A DNA stretch of 64,000 bases from Bifidobacterium pullorum subsp. gallinarum (GCF_000741215.1 NZ_JGYX01000005.1:248001-312000); one strand, 5' to 3'. Shown: positions 8,219-17,652, numbered from the stretch's first letter. Notes: a model not told the origin generated them from the sequence alone. Numbers and translations: made by a program.

Positions 8219-9622
8219 CTACAGATCGGCGGGGCAGGAGATGGTGCCGCGGATGGCGGTGGCGGCGGCCACGGCGGGCGACGCCAGATGCGTGCGGCCG
8301 CCCTTGCCCTGCCGGCCTTCGAAGTTGCGGTTCGAGGTGGAGATGCAGCGTTCGCCCGGCACCAGCTTGTCCGGGTTCATGCCCAGGCACATCGAGCAGC
8401 CGGCGTTGCGCCATTCGGCGCCGAAGTCCTTGAAGATCCGGTCCAGTCCCTCCTGCTCCGCCTGCAGACGCACGCGGGAGGAAGCCGGTACCACCAGCAC
8501 GCGATGAATCGACTCGGCCTTGTGATGGCCCTTCATGATCGCGGCGGCCTCGCGCAGATCCTCGATGCGGCCGTTCGTGCAGGAGCCGATGAACACCGTG
8601 TCCACCGGGATGTCCTTGATCGGCGTGCCCGGCTCCAGTCCCATATAAGCCAGCGCGGAGGCGGCCGCATTGCGCGCGGTCTCGTCAGCGATCTGCTCCA
8701 GCACCGGCACCGTGGCGGTGATCGGCGCGCCCTGCCCCGGATTCGTACCCCAGGTCACGAACGGCTGCAGATCGGCGGCGTTCAGCGTCACCTCCTTGTC
8801 GAACACGGCGTCGTCGTCGGTCTTCAACGTCTTCCAGTACTCGACTGCCTTGTCCCACAGCTCGCCCTCCGGCGCATGCGGACGGCCCTTCAAGTACTCG
8901 AAGGTCACCTCGTCGGGGGCGATCATGCCGGCGCGGGCGCCCGCCTCGATCGACATGTTGCAGATCGTCATGCGCGCGTCCATCGACAGCTTGCGGATGG
9001 CCTCGCCGCGGTATTCGATCACGTGGCCCTGGCCGCCGCCGGTGCCGATCTTGGCGATGATGGCCAGGATGATGTCCTTGGCGGTCACGCCCTCGGGCAG
9101 CTCGCCCTCCACGTTCACGGCCATGGTCTTGAACGGCTTGAGGCTCAGGGTCTGCGTGGCCATGACGTGTTCGACCTCGGAGGTGCCGATGCCGAACGCG
9201 AGCGCGCCGAACGCGCCGTGCGTGGAGGTGTGCGAGTCGCCGCACACGATGGTCATGCCCGGCTGGGTCAGACCCAGGATCGGGGCGAATGCGTGCACGA
9301 TGCCCTGGTCGGCGTCGCCCAGCGGGTGCAGGCGCACGCCGAACTCCTTGCAGTTGCGTTCCAGCGTGCTCAGCTGCGTGGCGCTCGTCTCGTCCGGGTT
9401 CGGACGGTCGATGTCCACGGTGGGCGTGTTGTGGTCCTCGGTGGCGATCAGCTGATCGACGTGACGCGGCTTGCGTCCGGCCAGACGCAGTCCCTCGAAC
9501 GCCTGCGGGCTGGTGACTTCGTGCATCAGCATCAGATCGATGTACAGCAGATCGGGCGCGCCATCGTCACCCTTACGTACCAAATGATCGGCCCAGACCT
9601 TTTCGGCCAACGTACTTCCCAT
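8219..9622 (-). CDS. leuC: 3-isopropylmalate dehydratase large subunit
   Basis: LeuC is the aconitase-family catalytic subunit of isopropylmalate isomerase and holds a 4Fe-4S cluster. The 467-residue protein shows the cluster cysteines in FIGSCTNGR and in [10 protein letters not shown], plus the active-site segments DHNTPT and [13 protein letters not shown]. The start at 9622 is chosen because AAAGGAGACTT precedes it and the product begins [10 protein letters not shown], as in relatives; upstream in-frame GTG codons are ignored. It is divergent from an IclR-family regulator with about 155 bp between, the same arrangement as leuCD with ltbR/ndgR in other actinobacteria. Confidence 0.97.
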   Translation of the reverse strand: MGSTLAEKVWADHLVRKGDDGAPDLLYIDLMLMHEVTSPQAFEGLRLAGRKPRHVDQLIATEDHNTPTVDIDRPNPDETSATQLSTLERNCKEFGVRLHPLGDADQGIVHAFAPILGLTQPGMTIVCGDSHTSTHGAFGALAFGIGTSEVEHVMATQTLSLKPFKTMAVNVEGELPEGVTAKDIILAIIAKIGTGGGQGHVIEYRGEAIRKLSMDARMTICNMSIEAGARAGMIAPDEVTFEYLKGRPHAPEGELWDKAVEYWKTLKTDDDAVFDKEVTLNAADLQPFVTWGTNPGQGAPITATVPVLEQIADETARNAAASALAYMGLEPGTPIKDIPVDTVFIGSCTNGRIEDLREAAAIMKGHHKAESIHRVLVVPASSRVRLQAEQEGLDRIFKDFGAEWRNAGCSMCLGMNPDKLVPGERCISTSNRNFEGRQGKGGRTHLASPAVAAATAIRGTISCPADL

Positions 9623-9764
9623 ATTCCAAGTCTCCTTTGGTGCCAACCGTTTTGGGTTTCTCACCGTAAAAAACTTCAGCCATGCGGTATCCACATGGCC
9701 TCTCCTGTACGAGTATGGAGCCTGAACGGGGGCGCGAACTTTTGCGTTTCGAAATATGAGATGG

Positions 9765-9770
9765 CATAAT
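9765..9770 (+). promoter_or_regulatory. -10 element CATAAT of the IclR regulator, leaderless arrangement
   Basis: CATAAT ends seven bases before the ATG at 9778 and no Shine-Dalgarno is present, so transcription should begin at or next to the start codon. A TTTCGAAA palindrome about 15 bp further upstream is a possible operator in the shared leuC promoter region. Confidence 0.5.
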
Positions 9771-9777
9771 CCACTGT

Positions 9778-10575
9778 ATGACTGCTTCCAACACCACTGA
9801 CCAGATTGCGGATCAGACCGCCGAGTCCGCGCTCAATGTTGTCCAGGATAACGAGATCCACTCCGGCGTCGGCGTGCTCGATAAAACCGTCAAGATCCTG
9901 GATGCGCTGGAATCCGGCCCGGCCACGCTGGCGCAGCTGGTCTCCGCAACCGGTTTGGCGCGGCCGACCGCACACCGTCTGGCGATTGCGTTGGAGCGGC
10001 ATCGTTTCGTCCTGCGCGACCAGCACGGGCGGTTCACGCTCGGCTCGCGGTTCGCTGAGCTGGCCGCGGCCGCCGGCGAGGATCGCCTGCTCACCGCCGC
10101 CGGTCCGATGCTGCAGACCCTGCTGGACCGCACCGGCGAGTCGGCGCAGATCTACCGCCGTCAGGGCGATCAGCGCGTCTGCATTGCGGCCGTGGAACGC
10201 GCCTCCGGCCTGAGGGATTCGATTCCGGTGGGCGCCATGCTCTCGATGGAGGCCGGTTCCGCCGCGCAGATCCTGCTCGCCTGGGAGGATTCGGAGCGGC
10301 TGCACCAGGGGCTGCGCCACGCCAAGTTCACCGCGGCCAAGCTCGCCGCCGTGCGCAAGCGCGGCTGGGCGGAGTCGATCAACGAACGAGACGAGGGCGT
10401 GTGCTCGGTGTCCGCGCCGATTCGCAACGCCTCCGGACAGGTCATCGCCGCCATCTCCATCTCCGGCCCGAACAGCCGCATGGGCGCCGCGCCCGGCCGC
10501 CGGTATGCGCCGCTGGTCATGGCCGCCGGCAAGTACCTGACCGACGCGTTGGTCAAGGCCAGCGCCAGCCGCTGA
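9778..10575 (+). CDS. ltbR: IclR family regulator of leucine biosynthesis (LtbR/NdgR-like)
   Basis: This 265-residue regulator has an N-terminal winged helix (about residues 35-90; [22 protein letters not shown]) and a C-terminal IclR effector domain (about 105-255; [19 protein letters not shown]). The divergent position next to leuCD matches actinobacterial LtbR (Corynebacterium) and NdgR (Streptomyces), which control leuCD and other amino-acid genes; that is family knowledge, and the transfer to this protein is inference. About 30 extra N-terminal residues precede the HTH. The mRNA appears leaderless because a -10 hexamer ends seven bases before ATG. Confidence 0.88.
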   Translation: MTASNTTDQIADQTAESALNVVQDNEIHSGVGVLDKTVKILDALESGPATLAQLVSATGLARPTAHRLAIALERHRFVLRDQHGRFTLGSRFAELAAAAGEDRLLTAAGPMLQTLLDRTGESAQIYRRQGDQRVCIAAVERASGLRDSIPVGAMLSMEAGSAAQILLAWEDSERLHQGLRHAKFTAAKLAAVRKRGWAESINERDEGVCSVSAPIRNASGQVIAAISISGPNSRMGAAPGRRYAPLVMAAGKYLTDALVKASASR

Positions 10576-10595
10576 AGCCGGGCCCGTTCCTGCGG

Positions 10596-11939
10596 TCAGC
10601 GCCGGCGGCGGAAGACGCCGGTCAGCCAGGACCACAGGCCGGGCTTGTGCAGCAGATCCATGCCCTCGCTGTCCGGCTTGACGCTGGTCATGCCGTAGGC
10701 GTACGCCTTCTTGGAATTCGGCTTGCCGACCAGACTGCCGAATTCCAGGAGCTGGGTTCTGGGCTCGTGCGGATGGCGGATGTCGAATTCGAACAGGCGC
10801 GCGGCGCGCTTCTCCGGTACCGGGCCATATGAGCCGAACCCGCAGGTGGGCGTGGCCACCAGCATGACGCCGTTATGCGTGCCCACGAACCCGTTGCGAT
10901 GGTCGTGACCGACCGTCACGGCGAAATACCCGCGCGTCTCCTTCAGCAGTGCGAATTCGCCGTAATCGTGGTCGGAACAGCTGATGCCCTCACCCAGATA
11001 GCTGCCGGGCTCGGTTTTCGTCTCATCCAGCACGTAGCTGTGGCCGTCGAACGCGCGATACCCCTGGATCGCATTCGCCGCGTTCGCCGGCACCTCGCGC
11101 AGCAGATCGTAGTATTGCGGCAGTGCCAGATGCTGGAACAGCATCGACTGCTCCCCCAGCAGCTCCGGCACCCGGCGCAGGAATTCGAACCCCTTGCCGG
11201 ACGGGGCCCCATACCCGCCGGACCGCGCGTAATCGCCCGAGTCCAGCAGCACCAGCCCCAGCACCGTATGGGTGTGGTCCACGTCGGACACCGGCAACGC
11301 GAACGTACCCGGCTCGCAGGGGTACACCATCTGGTCCAGCAGGCCGGAACCGGGCATCGTGCGCGGATGATCCATGCTGGCCGCGGTGGACTCCGGATTC
11401 AGACACCCGGGGAATTCGCGGTAGATGGCGTCGAGCTCGGCGTTATCCAGACCGCACTGGAAATCGTGGTTGCCGTAGGTCACCGCCCAGGGGATGCCGC
11501 GTTCCGTCAGCGGCGCCGTGAACTGGGCGATCATGCCGCGGACCTTCTCACGCGTGCGCTCCAGGTCGGCGGCATGGCGCTCCGCCGCACGCCGGTCGGT
11601 GGACTGCTGGACGGCGGCCCACCCGTTCGACCACCTGCGCTTGCGGAAGGTGTCGGCATAGGCCGTGTCGTACCCGGCGATCTGGTTGCCGGTGAAGATC
11701 GCGATGTCGGGGCGCGTGGTGTCCAGGGAGGCCTCGATCAACCGGATCGTGTCCGAGGAGACCTTGGGGCCGTCCTGGATATCGGCGAACTGCAGCACGC
11801 GGAACTTGCCGGATGCATGGAATTGCAGGCGTCCCAGCCGCGCGGACACGGACACCGGGCGTTCGTCGGTGGTGTCGGCCGGGCGGATGCGCGGACGCGA
11901 GGACTGCGTGGCTTTCTCACCGTGCTGCTGTTCGTTCAT
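10596..11939 (-). CDS. Calcineurin-like metallophosphoesterase
   Basis: This 447-residue protein has the metal-binding motifs of the calcineurin-like fold: FADIQDGP near residue 50 (first Asp), TGNQI (Asn for the usual Asp), YGNHDFQCG in the middle, and GHDHRNGF near the C-terminus. No signal peptide or membrane segment is visible. It is a clear paralogue of the gene at 60592-62130, with which it shares the order of motifs and the GTFALP and APTCGF-like segments. The natural substrate is unknown. The start at 11939 lacks a Shine-Dalgarno; a possible -10 (TACCCT) lies six bases upstream, so a leaderless mRNA is plausible. Confidence 0.88.
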   Translation of the reverse strand: MNEQQHGEKATQSSRPRIRPADTTDERPVSVSARLGRLQFHASGKFRVLQFADIQDGPKVSSDTIRLIEASLDTTRPDIAIFTGNQIAGYDTAYADTFRKRRWSNGWAAVQQSTDRRAAERHAADLERTREKVRGMIAQFTAPLTERGIPWAVTYGNHDFQCGLDNAELDAIYREFPGCLNPESTAASMDHPRTMPGSGLLDQMVYPCEPGTFALPVSDVDHTHTVLGLVLLDSGDYARSGGYGAPSGKGFEFLRRVPELLGEQSMLFQHLALPQYYDLLREVPANAANAIQGYRAFDGHSYVLDETKTEPGSYLGEGISCSDHDYGEFALLKETRGYFAVTVGHDHRNGFVGTHNGVMLVATPTCGFGSYGPVPEKRAARLFEFDIRHPHEPRTQLLEFGSLVGKPNSKKAYAYGMTSVKPDSEGMDLLHKPGLWSWLTGVFRRRR

Positions 11940-11971
11940 GGTTACAGGGTAAACCACAGGTGACGATTGTG

Positions 11972-12001
11972 AAAACAAAAAACCCTCGCTGTTGCGAGGG
12001 T
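11972..12001 (-). terminator. Rho-independent terminator after tRNA-Gln
   Basis: On the minus strand an 8-bp stem ACCCTCGC / GCGAGGGT with a 4-base loop is followed by TTTTTTGTTTT. It ends the gltX-tRNA-Glu-tRNA-Gln run. Confidence 0.9.
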
Positions 12002-12008
12002 CCTTGGC

Positions 12009-12079
12009 TGGGGTGCCTGGACTCGAACCAAGAATGGCTGAACCAGAATCAGCTGTGTTGCCAATTACACCACACCCCA
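12009..12079 (-). tRNA. tRNA-Gln (CUG anticodon)
   Basis: The cloverleaf reads acceptor TGGGGTG / CACCCC with discriminator A, anticodon stem GCTGA / TCAGC and loop TTCTGGT, giving anticodon CUG. The T-loop is TTCGAGT. CCA is not encoded. It lies 37 bp after tRNA-Glu. Confidence 0.95.
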
Positions 12080-12116
12080 ATGGGAGGCGATACAGCTACC
12101 AGCTGCGTCGTCTTCG

Positions 12117-12189
12117 TACCCCCAACCGGATTTGAACCGGTGTTGGCGCCGTGAGAGGGCGTAGTCCTAGGCCGCTAGACGATGGGGGC
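12117..12189 (-). tRNA. tRNA-Glu (CUC anticodon)
   Basis: The acceptor GCCCCCA pairs with TGGGGGT, the last pair being G-U, with discriminator A. The anticodon loop CTCTCAC gives CUC. The T-arm is ACCGG TTCAAAT CCGGT. CCA is not encoded. It lies downstream of gltX on the same strand. Confidence 0.95.
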
Positions 12190-12351
12190 TTGTTCAGTTT
12201 TCGTTGCTCGCTGAGCGGCAACAGATGATTAATATACAGAGGTTTCCTCGCCAGCGCAAGCCACGGCGTGTCGCCTTATTTTTCAACGATTCCGATGGCT
12301 CCATGCCGGATATACGGGCCCACCGCCCCACGGCGGTGGGCCCCAATCCGG

Positions 12352-13887
12352 TCACAGATGTGCGCGCAAACCCTCCAGGCGGGCGAGCGACACATCCTTG
12401 CCGACGATCTCCATCGACTCGAACAGCGGCGGGGACACGCGGCGGCCCGACATCGCCACACGCACCGGGCCGTACGCCAGACGCGGCTTATAGCCGCCCT
12501 CCTCCACCAGCGCCTTGTCCAGCAGCGCATGCAGCGGCTCGGCCTTCCAATCGGCCTCATCCACGCCACGCAGCGCTGCGATCGCCTTGTCCAGCACATC
12601 GCCGGCGGAATCCTTCAGCTGCTTGCGGGCGTCCGCGTCCGGCTCGATGTAGCCCTCGGTCGACAGCAGCGAACCCGCCATGCCGGACACCTCACCCAGC
12701 AGACGCACGCGCGGCTGGACTAGCGGCGCGGCGGCCGTCAGCACCTCGCGCTCACGGTCGGTCAGCGCATCCCACGAGTCGGCGGACACCACGCCGTCGC
12801 GGTGCAGGTACGGCACGGAACGGCGCAGGAAATCGTCGGCATCGAGCATGCGGATGTGCTCGGCGTTGATCGAAATCGCCTTGTCCAGGTCGAAGTGGGC
12901 GGGATTGGCCTTCACGTCGCGCACGTCGAACTTCTCGATCATCTCCTGCATCGAGAACACGTCACGGTCCGGGGCGATCGACCAGCCGAGCAGCGCCAAG
13001 TAGTTGAGCAGGCCCTCGGGGATGAAGCCGTTCTCGCGGTGCAGGAACAGGTTCGACTCCGGGTCGCGCTTGGAGAGCTTCTTCTTGCCCTCGCCCATGA
13101 CGTACGGCATATGGCCGAACACCGGCATCTCCTTGGCCACGCCCAGCTCCATCAGGTACCGGTAGAGCACGATCTGGCGCGGGGTGGAGCTCAGCAGGTC
13201 CTCGCCGCGCAACACCACGTTCACGTCCATCATCGCGTCGTCAACCGGATTGGTCAGCGTGTACAGCGGGTCGCCGTTCGGGCGCACGATCACGTAATCC
13301 GGCACCGAACCGGCCTTGAACTCGATGCGGCCGCGGATCAGATCGTCGAAGACGATGTCCTCGTCGGGCATGCGGATGCGCAGCGCGGGCTGGCGACCCT
13401 CCGCGCGGAACGCGGCTTTCTGATCCTCGGTCAGGTTGCGGTCGAACCCGTCATAGCCGAACTCGGCCGGACGACCGGCGGCGATGTTGCGCTCCTTGAT
13501 CTCATCCGGCGTCGAATATGACTCATACGCGTACCCGGCCTCAAGCAGGCGGTCGGCCACCTCCCTGTAGATGGCGGAACGCTCGGACTGGCGGTACGGG
13601 CCGTGCGGGCCGCCGACCTCCACGCCCTCGTCCCAATCCAGGCCGAGCCAACGCAGCGCGTCGAGGATCTGGTTGTAGCTCTCCTCGGAATCGCGGGCGG
13701 CGTCGGTGTCCTCGATGCGGAACACGAAGGTGCCACCGGTGTGGCGGGCCTCGGCCCAGTTGAACAGGGCGGTGCGGACCATGCCCACATGCGGGGTGCC
13801 GGTCGGTGAGGGGCAGAAGCGCACGCGCACGTTCGCGGGCAGCTCGGGCTTGCCGTCGGTCTTTTCCATGTTTTCAGCTTCAGTCAT
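12352..13887 (-). CDS. gltX: Glutamyl-tRNA synthetase
   Basis: GltX attaches glutamate to tRNA-Glu. The 511-residue class I enzyme shows the HIGH-type signature in [19 protein letters not shown] near residue 30 and the KMSKS-type KKLSKRD near residue 265. The anticodon-binding all-helical C-terminal domain follows. The gene is followed by tRNA-Glu and tRNA-Gln on the same strand, so one transcript may carry the enzyme and its substrates. Whether it also charges tRNA-Gln (non-discriminating, with GatCAB) cannot be told from this window. The start at 13887 has CACAAT seven bases upstream, consistent with a leaderless or very short leader; a second ATG is at 13869. Confidence 0.97.
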   Translation of the reverse strand: MTEAENMEKTDGKPELPANVRVRFCPSPTGTPHVGMVRTALFNWAEARHTGGTFVFRIEDTDAARDSEESYNQILDALRWLGLDWDEGVEVGGPHGPYRQSERSAIYREVADRLLEAGYAYESYSTPDEIKERNIAAGRPAEFGYDGFDRNLTEDQKAAFRAEGRQPALRIRMPDEDIVFDDLIRGRIEFKAGSVPDYVIVRPNGDPLYTLTNPVDDAMMDVNVVLRGEDLLSSTPRQIVLYRYLMELGVAKEMPVFGHMPYVMGEGKKKLSKRDPESNLFLHRENGFIPEGLLNYLALLGWSIAPDRDVFSMQEMIEKFDVRDVKANPAHFDLDKAISINAEHIRMLDADDFLRRSVPYLHRDGVVSADSWDALTDREREVLTAAAPLVQPRVRLLGEVSGMAGSLLSTEGYIEPDADARKQLKDSAGDVLDKAIAALRGVDEADWKAEPLHALLDKALVEEGGYKPRLAYGPVRVAMSGRRVSPPLFESMEIVGKDVSLARLEGLRAHL

Positions 13888-14011
13888 AGCCCCTATTGTG
13901 CCGCGCAACCGGGACGCGCCCCCTCCTCGCCAGCCCTACGTTGTTGCCGTGGAAAAGGTGACGCCGGAGTGGACGTTTCAGTCGACTATTCAACAGTCGA
14001 ACAGGCTGCCC

Positions 14012-14040
14012 TGTGGAAAAGTATGCGGGACGGCTATACT
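14012..14040 (+). promoter_or_regulatory. Promoter with TGTGGA / TATACT and a long untranslated leader
   Basis: A -35-like TGTGGA (14012-14017) and a -10 TATACT (14035-14040) are separated by 17 bp. Transcription would start near 14047, leaving about 225 bases before the binding-protein gene. The leader contains a hairpin GTGGCA / TGCCAC near 14060-14077 and a 26-codon ORF at 14045-14125. I do not recognise a TPP or other known riboswitch in it. The remainder of 13888-14271 shows nothing else. Confidence 0.5.
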
Positions 14041-14271
14041 GGACATGTTCGCGCGGTTGGTGGCAGCAGCCGTGCCACACATCGACCACTCACGCATCCA
14101 TAATGGCGGTCTGCGTCCGACGTAACGGATTCGGCATATGCCGGGCCCCACGTCCAACAGCAGAGCCGCGGCGGATGCCGGTTCGATGCGACGCGCGGGC
14201 TCCTCACCTTCCCGCCTCCATCGCCTCGAACCGTATGTATCGCGTAACCGCGCGAAAGGCAAGGTGAAGAC

Positions 14272-15423
14272 ATGAGGCTGAGGATTCCGAACACATCGCA
14301 GACGTTCCGTCGAGCAGCACTGCGGCCGTCCGCGGCGGCACGCTGTACGGCAAAGAACCTGACGGCGCGGCTGACGACAATGGCACGCAACGCAACCGCC
14401 CTGATACTGGGCATCGGTCTGCTCCTCGGAGCGGCCGGCTGCGCAAGCAACAACGCGGGAACGTCCGGCAATTCCGACGACGATTCGTCGATCTCGTTCA
14501 TGCTGGACTGGACGCCGAACACGAACCATATCGGCCTGTATGTGGCGCAGAAGCTCGGCTACTTCGATAACGAGGGCGTAGACGTGACCATCCTGCCGAC
14601 CGCGCAGGCCGGCGCGGAGACCTCGGTGGAGAACGGCGTGGCCGACGTCGGGTTCACCACGTTGAGCAATGTCGCCGCCTTCAACGCGCAGAGCGCAAAC
14701 CTGAAGATGGTGTTCGACCTGACACAGCAACCGGTGGCCCGCTGGTGCGCGCTCGCCTCGCGCACCGACATCTCCACGCCGAAGGACTTCGACGGCAAGA
14801 CCTTCGTCAGCTTCGGATCCGCCGAACAGACCGCCGTGCTGCGGCAGATGATCCGCACCGCCGGCGGCACCGGCGATTTCGAGACCGCAACCGCAGGCAC
14901 CAACACGTTCCAGGCGTTGACCAACGAACGCGGCGATTTCGGCGGCTTCTACGCCACATGGGAGAACGTGGAAAGCGAGCTGCACGGGCCGGCGCTGCAC
15001 TGCTTCGTGGCCTCCGATTGGGGGGTGCCGGGCAACCCGGACCAGCTCGGATTCGCCGTGAACGCCGCGTGGCTGAAGGATGCCTCCCACGGCGACACGT
15101 TGCGCCGATTCCTGGCGGCGGTGCGCCGCGGCTACAACTACGCGCTGGCCAACCCGGACGAGGCGGCGGACATACTGGTCGACCAGGCCGGCGAGGCGCA
15201 GCTCGACCCGGAACTCACGCACGCCTCGATGCAGGAGATCGTGGACGGCAACTATTGGACCACCGATGACCCGACCGCCGTGCCAGGCACCGTGAATCTG
15301 GAGGCCGCGCAGGCGTACATCGACTTCCTCTACGAGAACGGCACCTACGCCGACGCCGACGGCTCGCCGTTGCCGGCCGCCCCGCAAGCCGCCGACCTGG
15401 CCACCAATGAGTATCTGGGGTAA
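14272..15423 (+). CDS. ABC transporter substrate-binding lipoprotein, NMT1/THI5-like
   Basis: This is a 383-residue extracytoplasmic binding protein with an unusually long polar N-terminus (about 38 residues), then a hydrophobic core and a lipobox-like LLGAAGC with the modified Cys near residue 58. The mature part is of the NMT1/THI5 type (FMLDWTPNTNHIGLYVAQKLGYF, then ENGVADVGFT), a family that binds thiamine pyrimidine precursors, riboflavin or sulfonates. The DWTPNTNHxG motif best fits hydroxymethylpyrimidine or riboflavin binders. ATG 14272 has AAGGTGA at good spacing; an alternative at 14380 has none. A permease follows at once. The ligand is inferred from family only. Confidence 0.88.
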   Translation: MRLRIPNTSQTFRRAALRPSAAARCTAKNLTARLTTMARNATALILGIGLLLGAAGCASNNAGTSGNSDDDSSISFMLDWTPNTNHIGLYVAQKLGYFDNEGVDVTILPTAQAGAETSVENGVADVGFTTLSNVAAFNAQSANLKMVFDLTQQPVARWCALASRTDISTPKDFDGKTFVSFGSAEQTAVLRQMIRTAGGTGDFETATAGTNTFQALTNERGDFGGFYATWENVESELHGPALHCFVASDWGVPGNPDQLGFAVNAAWLKDASHGDTLRRFLAAVRRGYNYALANPDEAADILVDQAGEAQLDPELTHASMQEIVDGNYWTTDDPTAVPGTVNLEAAQAYIDFLYENGTYADADGSPLPAAPQAADLATNEYLG

Positions 15424-15444
15424 ATGCGCATCGGGAGACATATC

Positions 15445-16236
15445 ATGAACGAGCATCGCACCGAACCGTGGTGGCGCAAGGCGCTGCCGCCCGTCCTGAC
15501 TGTGGGCGGACTGCTGGTGGTCTGGGAGCTGTGCGTGCGCGTCGGAGGGGTTCCCGAGCGCACGCTGGCCGCCCCCAGCCAAATCGTCGCCTCGATGGTC
15601 CGCACCTGGCCCGATCTGATGGCGGCCGCCGCCATAACCACGGTGGAGGCGGTGGCCGGATTCCTGATCGCCGTGGCGGCGGGCGTGATCATCGGCATCG
15701 GTCTGCATCTGTCGAAGACGCTGGACCGCGCGGTCAGTCCGCTGCTGGTGGCTGCCCAGACGATTCCGCTCATCACGATTGCGCCGCTGTTCGTCATCTG
15801 GTTCGGATTCGAGCCGTTTGGCAAGATCGTGCTGGTGGCGGTGCTGGGGGTGTTCCCGATCGCTGTGCAAACCACGCGCGGACTCGACGCCGTGCCGCGG
15901 TTCTACGAGGACGTGGCACTGACCTGCGGGGCCACCCGCTCCTGGACGCTCTGGCACGTCAAGCTGCGCGTGGCCGCGCGCCAGATCTTCGGAGGCATCC
16001 GCATCTCCGCCGCCTACGTGTTCGGCACGGCCGTCACCGCCGAATACCTCGGCGCCGTCGATGGCCTGGGCATCTGGCTGCAGGCCGCATTCAACTCGTT
16101 CCGGACGCCGTTGATCTTCGCCGCCGCCGTGGTGGTGGTGGCCGAAACCGCGATTCTGCTAGGGCTGGTGTCGCTGGCCGAACGCCTGCTGCTGGGCGGG
16201 GATGACACGGTAACGTTGGGTTCAGACGGACAGTGA
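15445..16236 (+). CDS. ABC transporter permease (ThiX/SsuC-like)
   Basis: This inner-membrane permease of about 263 residues has about six transmembrane segments and the EAA-loop region (EDVALTCGATRSWTLWHVKLRVA) that docks on the ATPase. It belongs to the BPD_transp_1 family used with NMT1/THI5-type binding proteins. The start at 15445 is preferred because GGGAGA precedes it; an ATG at 15424 directly follows the upstream stop. No ATPase gene is adjacent, so the ATP-binding subunit must be encoded elsewhere. Confidence 0.9.
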   Translation: MNEHRTEPWWRKALPPVLTVGGLLVVWELCVRVGGVPERTLAAPSQIVASMVRTWPDLMAAAAITTVEAVAGFLIAVAAGVIIGIGLHLSKTLDRAVSPLLVAAQTIPLITIAPLFVIWFGFEPFGKIVLVAVLGVFPIAVQTTRGLDAVPRFYEDVALTCGATRSWTLWHVKLRVAARQIFGGIRISAAYVFGTAVTAEYLGAVDGLGIWLQAAFNSFRTPLIFAAAVVVVAETAILLGLVSLAERLLLGGDDTVTLGSDGQ

Positions 16237-16269
16237 AACAGGCGCGGAGGCGGACGACTATCTCCATCC

Positions 16270-16405
16270 CACTCAGTTGGGGATTTTCTCGTTCGGTTGG
16301 AAACTTCTCCGGATATCGCACATCTCAGGCACCTGTAACACCAGCATTCCGGCGACCGAATCCTGCAACGGTTCCCAACCGAACGCAAAAATCCCCTACT
16401 GAATG
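16270..16405. repeat. Long spaced inverted repeat upstream of DUF805 gene
   Basis: Two 31-bp arms (16270-16300 and 16375-16405) match at 27 of 31 positions as an inverted repeat. They contain GGGGATTTT and CGTTCGGTTGG. The 74-bp spacer has small inner arms CCGGA / TCCGG. The structure lies between the permease stop and the DUF805 start. Confidence 0.8.
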
Positions 16406-16477
16406 AACATCGACACCTCAAACACTCTGGAATCTGAGACAATGGTGGTGAAGACGCCAGTCAATGAAAGGGAGATC

Positions 16478-17596
16478 ATGACCGATCCCAACCAGTTCGG
16501 GTCCGTTCCCGAGAACAACCAGTCGAATCCGCAGCCGGAGCAACCCGCCCAGCCGGCAGCCCAACCCACCCCGGCGTACCCGCCGATGCCTGAATACGGC
16601 AGCTACGCACCGGCTCAGCCGGCCACACCGCCTCAACCTGCTCTGCCGACCCCGGAGTATGGCCAGTACGGCCAATACACCGGCCCGGCCAACACCGCCG
16701 CCGGCCAGCAGCCCGGCAACTCCTACGCCGGTGCCCAGTATGCCGGACCGACTCCGACTGGCGCCCCATACACCCAGCCGCAGGGTGCACCCTATACCGG
16801 CACCGCCAACCAGTACCAGGACCAGTACGCCAACCCGTACGGCCAAGCGCCGCAGTACGGCGCTCCGCTGCCTCAGGGCGTGCCCGGATACATGCCCGGC
16901 GACCAGTCGATCGGCATGGTGCCGCTGGATCAGCCCGACTACCGTTGCACCTTCGGCAACGCGGTCAAACGCTTCTTCACGAAGTACGCCGTGTTCTCCG
17001 GGCGTGCCTCGCGCCGCGAGTTCTGGTGGGTCATCCTGTTCTTCGTGCTGTGCAACATCGCCCTGAGCATCATCGGCGGCATGTTCGCTTTCATCTCCAC
17101 GGCCGTGCCCACCATCCTGAGCGTGGTATGGACGCTGGCCACCATCGTGCCGTATGTGGCACTGGCCGTCCGCCGTGTGCACGACACCAACAAGTCCGGT
17201 TGGTGGGTGCTGCTGCCCGGCATTCCGTACGTGATCAGCGAAATCGTCAACTACACGGCCATCATGCCCGCCACCGACCGCATCACCGACACCATACTGG
17301 GCGTCGCCGCAGGACTCGATGAGGACGTGGCCACGCAACAGCTCATCAGCCAGATGAACGGGCTCGCGGCCCCGTCCGCGCTCGTCACGATCTGCAGCCT
17401 GATCTTCCTGATCTCCGGACTGGTGCTCATGTGCGGCGCGCCGAAGCCGGAAGGTGCGCGCTTTGATGCCCCTCGTTCCGGTTCGTCGACCCCGCAGGCC
17501 CCCGCCCCCAGCACCTCCGGCTATAACGCCGGCTCCCAGCCGGGCAATGACCCGTACGCCACGGGCGGCAACCCCTTCACACCGCAGAACCAATAA
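16478..17596 (+). CDS. DUF805 family membrane protein with Pro/Gln/Tyr-rich N-terminal tail
   Basis: This 372-residue protein has about 145 low-complexity cytosolic residues rich in Pro, Gln, Ala and Tyr (repeated YGQY, PAQPA). A DUF805 (YhaH-type) membrane domain follows with the signature FSGRASRREFWWV and then RRVHDTNKSGWW, with about four transmembrane helices. A short Pro/Ser-rich tail ends it. The family's role is unknown. The ATG at 16478 has AAAGGGAG ahead of it; upstream codons in the frame lack a site and would fall inside the inverted repeat. It is followed by a second DUF805 gene. Confidence 0.88.
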   Translation: MTDPNQFGSVPENNQSNPQPEQPAQPAAQPTPAYPPMPEYGSYAPAQPATPPQPALPTPEYGQYGQYTGPANTAAGQQPGNSYAGAQYAGPTPTGAPYTQPQGAPYTGTANQYQDQYANPYGQAPQYGAPLPQGVPGYMPGDQSIGMVPLDQPDYRCTFGNAVKRFFTKYAVFSGRASRREFWWVILFFVLCNIALSIIGGMFAFISTAVPTILSVVWTLATIVPYVALAVRRVHDTNKSGWWVLLPGIPYVISEIVNYTAIMPATDRITDTILGVAAGLDEDVATQQLISQMNGLAAPSALVTICSLIFLISGLVLMCGAPKPEGARFDAPRSGSSTPQAPAPSTSGYNAGSQPGNDPYATGGNPFTPQNQ

Positions 17597-17652
17597 CCAA
17601 CAACCGACAGCCGCCGGCCAACTCCCGGCGGCTCATACCCGCAGAGGCGATC

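Noticed and set aside
9623..9777. T-box or leucine attenuator ahead of leuC
   Set aside because: There is no T-box core, no run of Leu codons and no terminator hairpin in the 155-bp region.
14047..14271. TPP riboswitch upstream of the THI5-like gene
   Set aside because: The CTGAGA and the conserved GCCAGCGTAGGGA-type core are absent on both strands.
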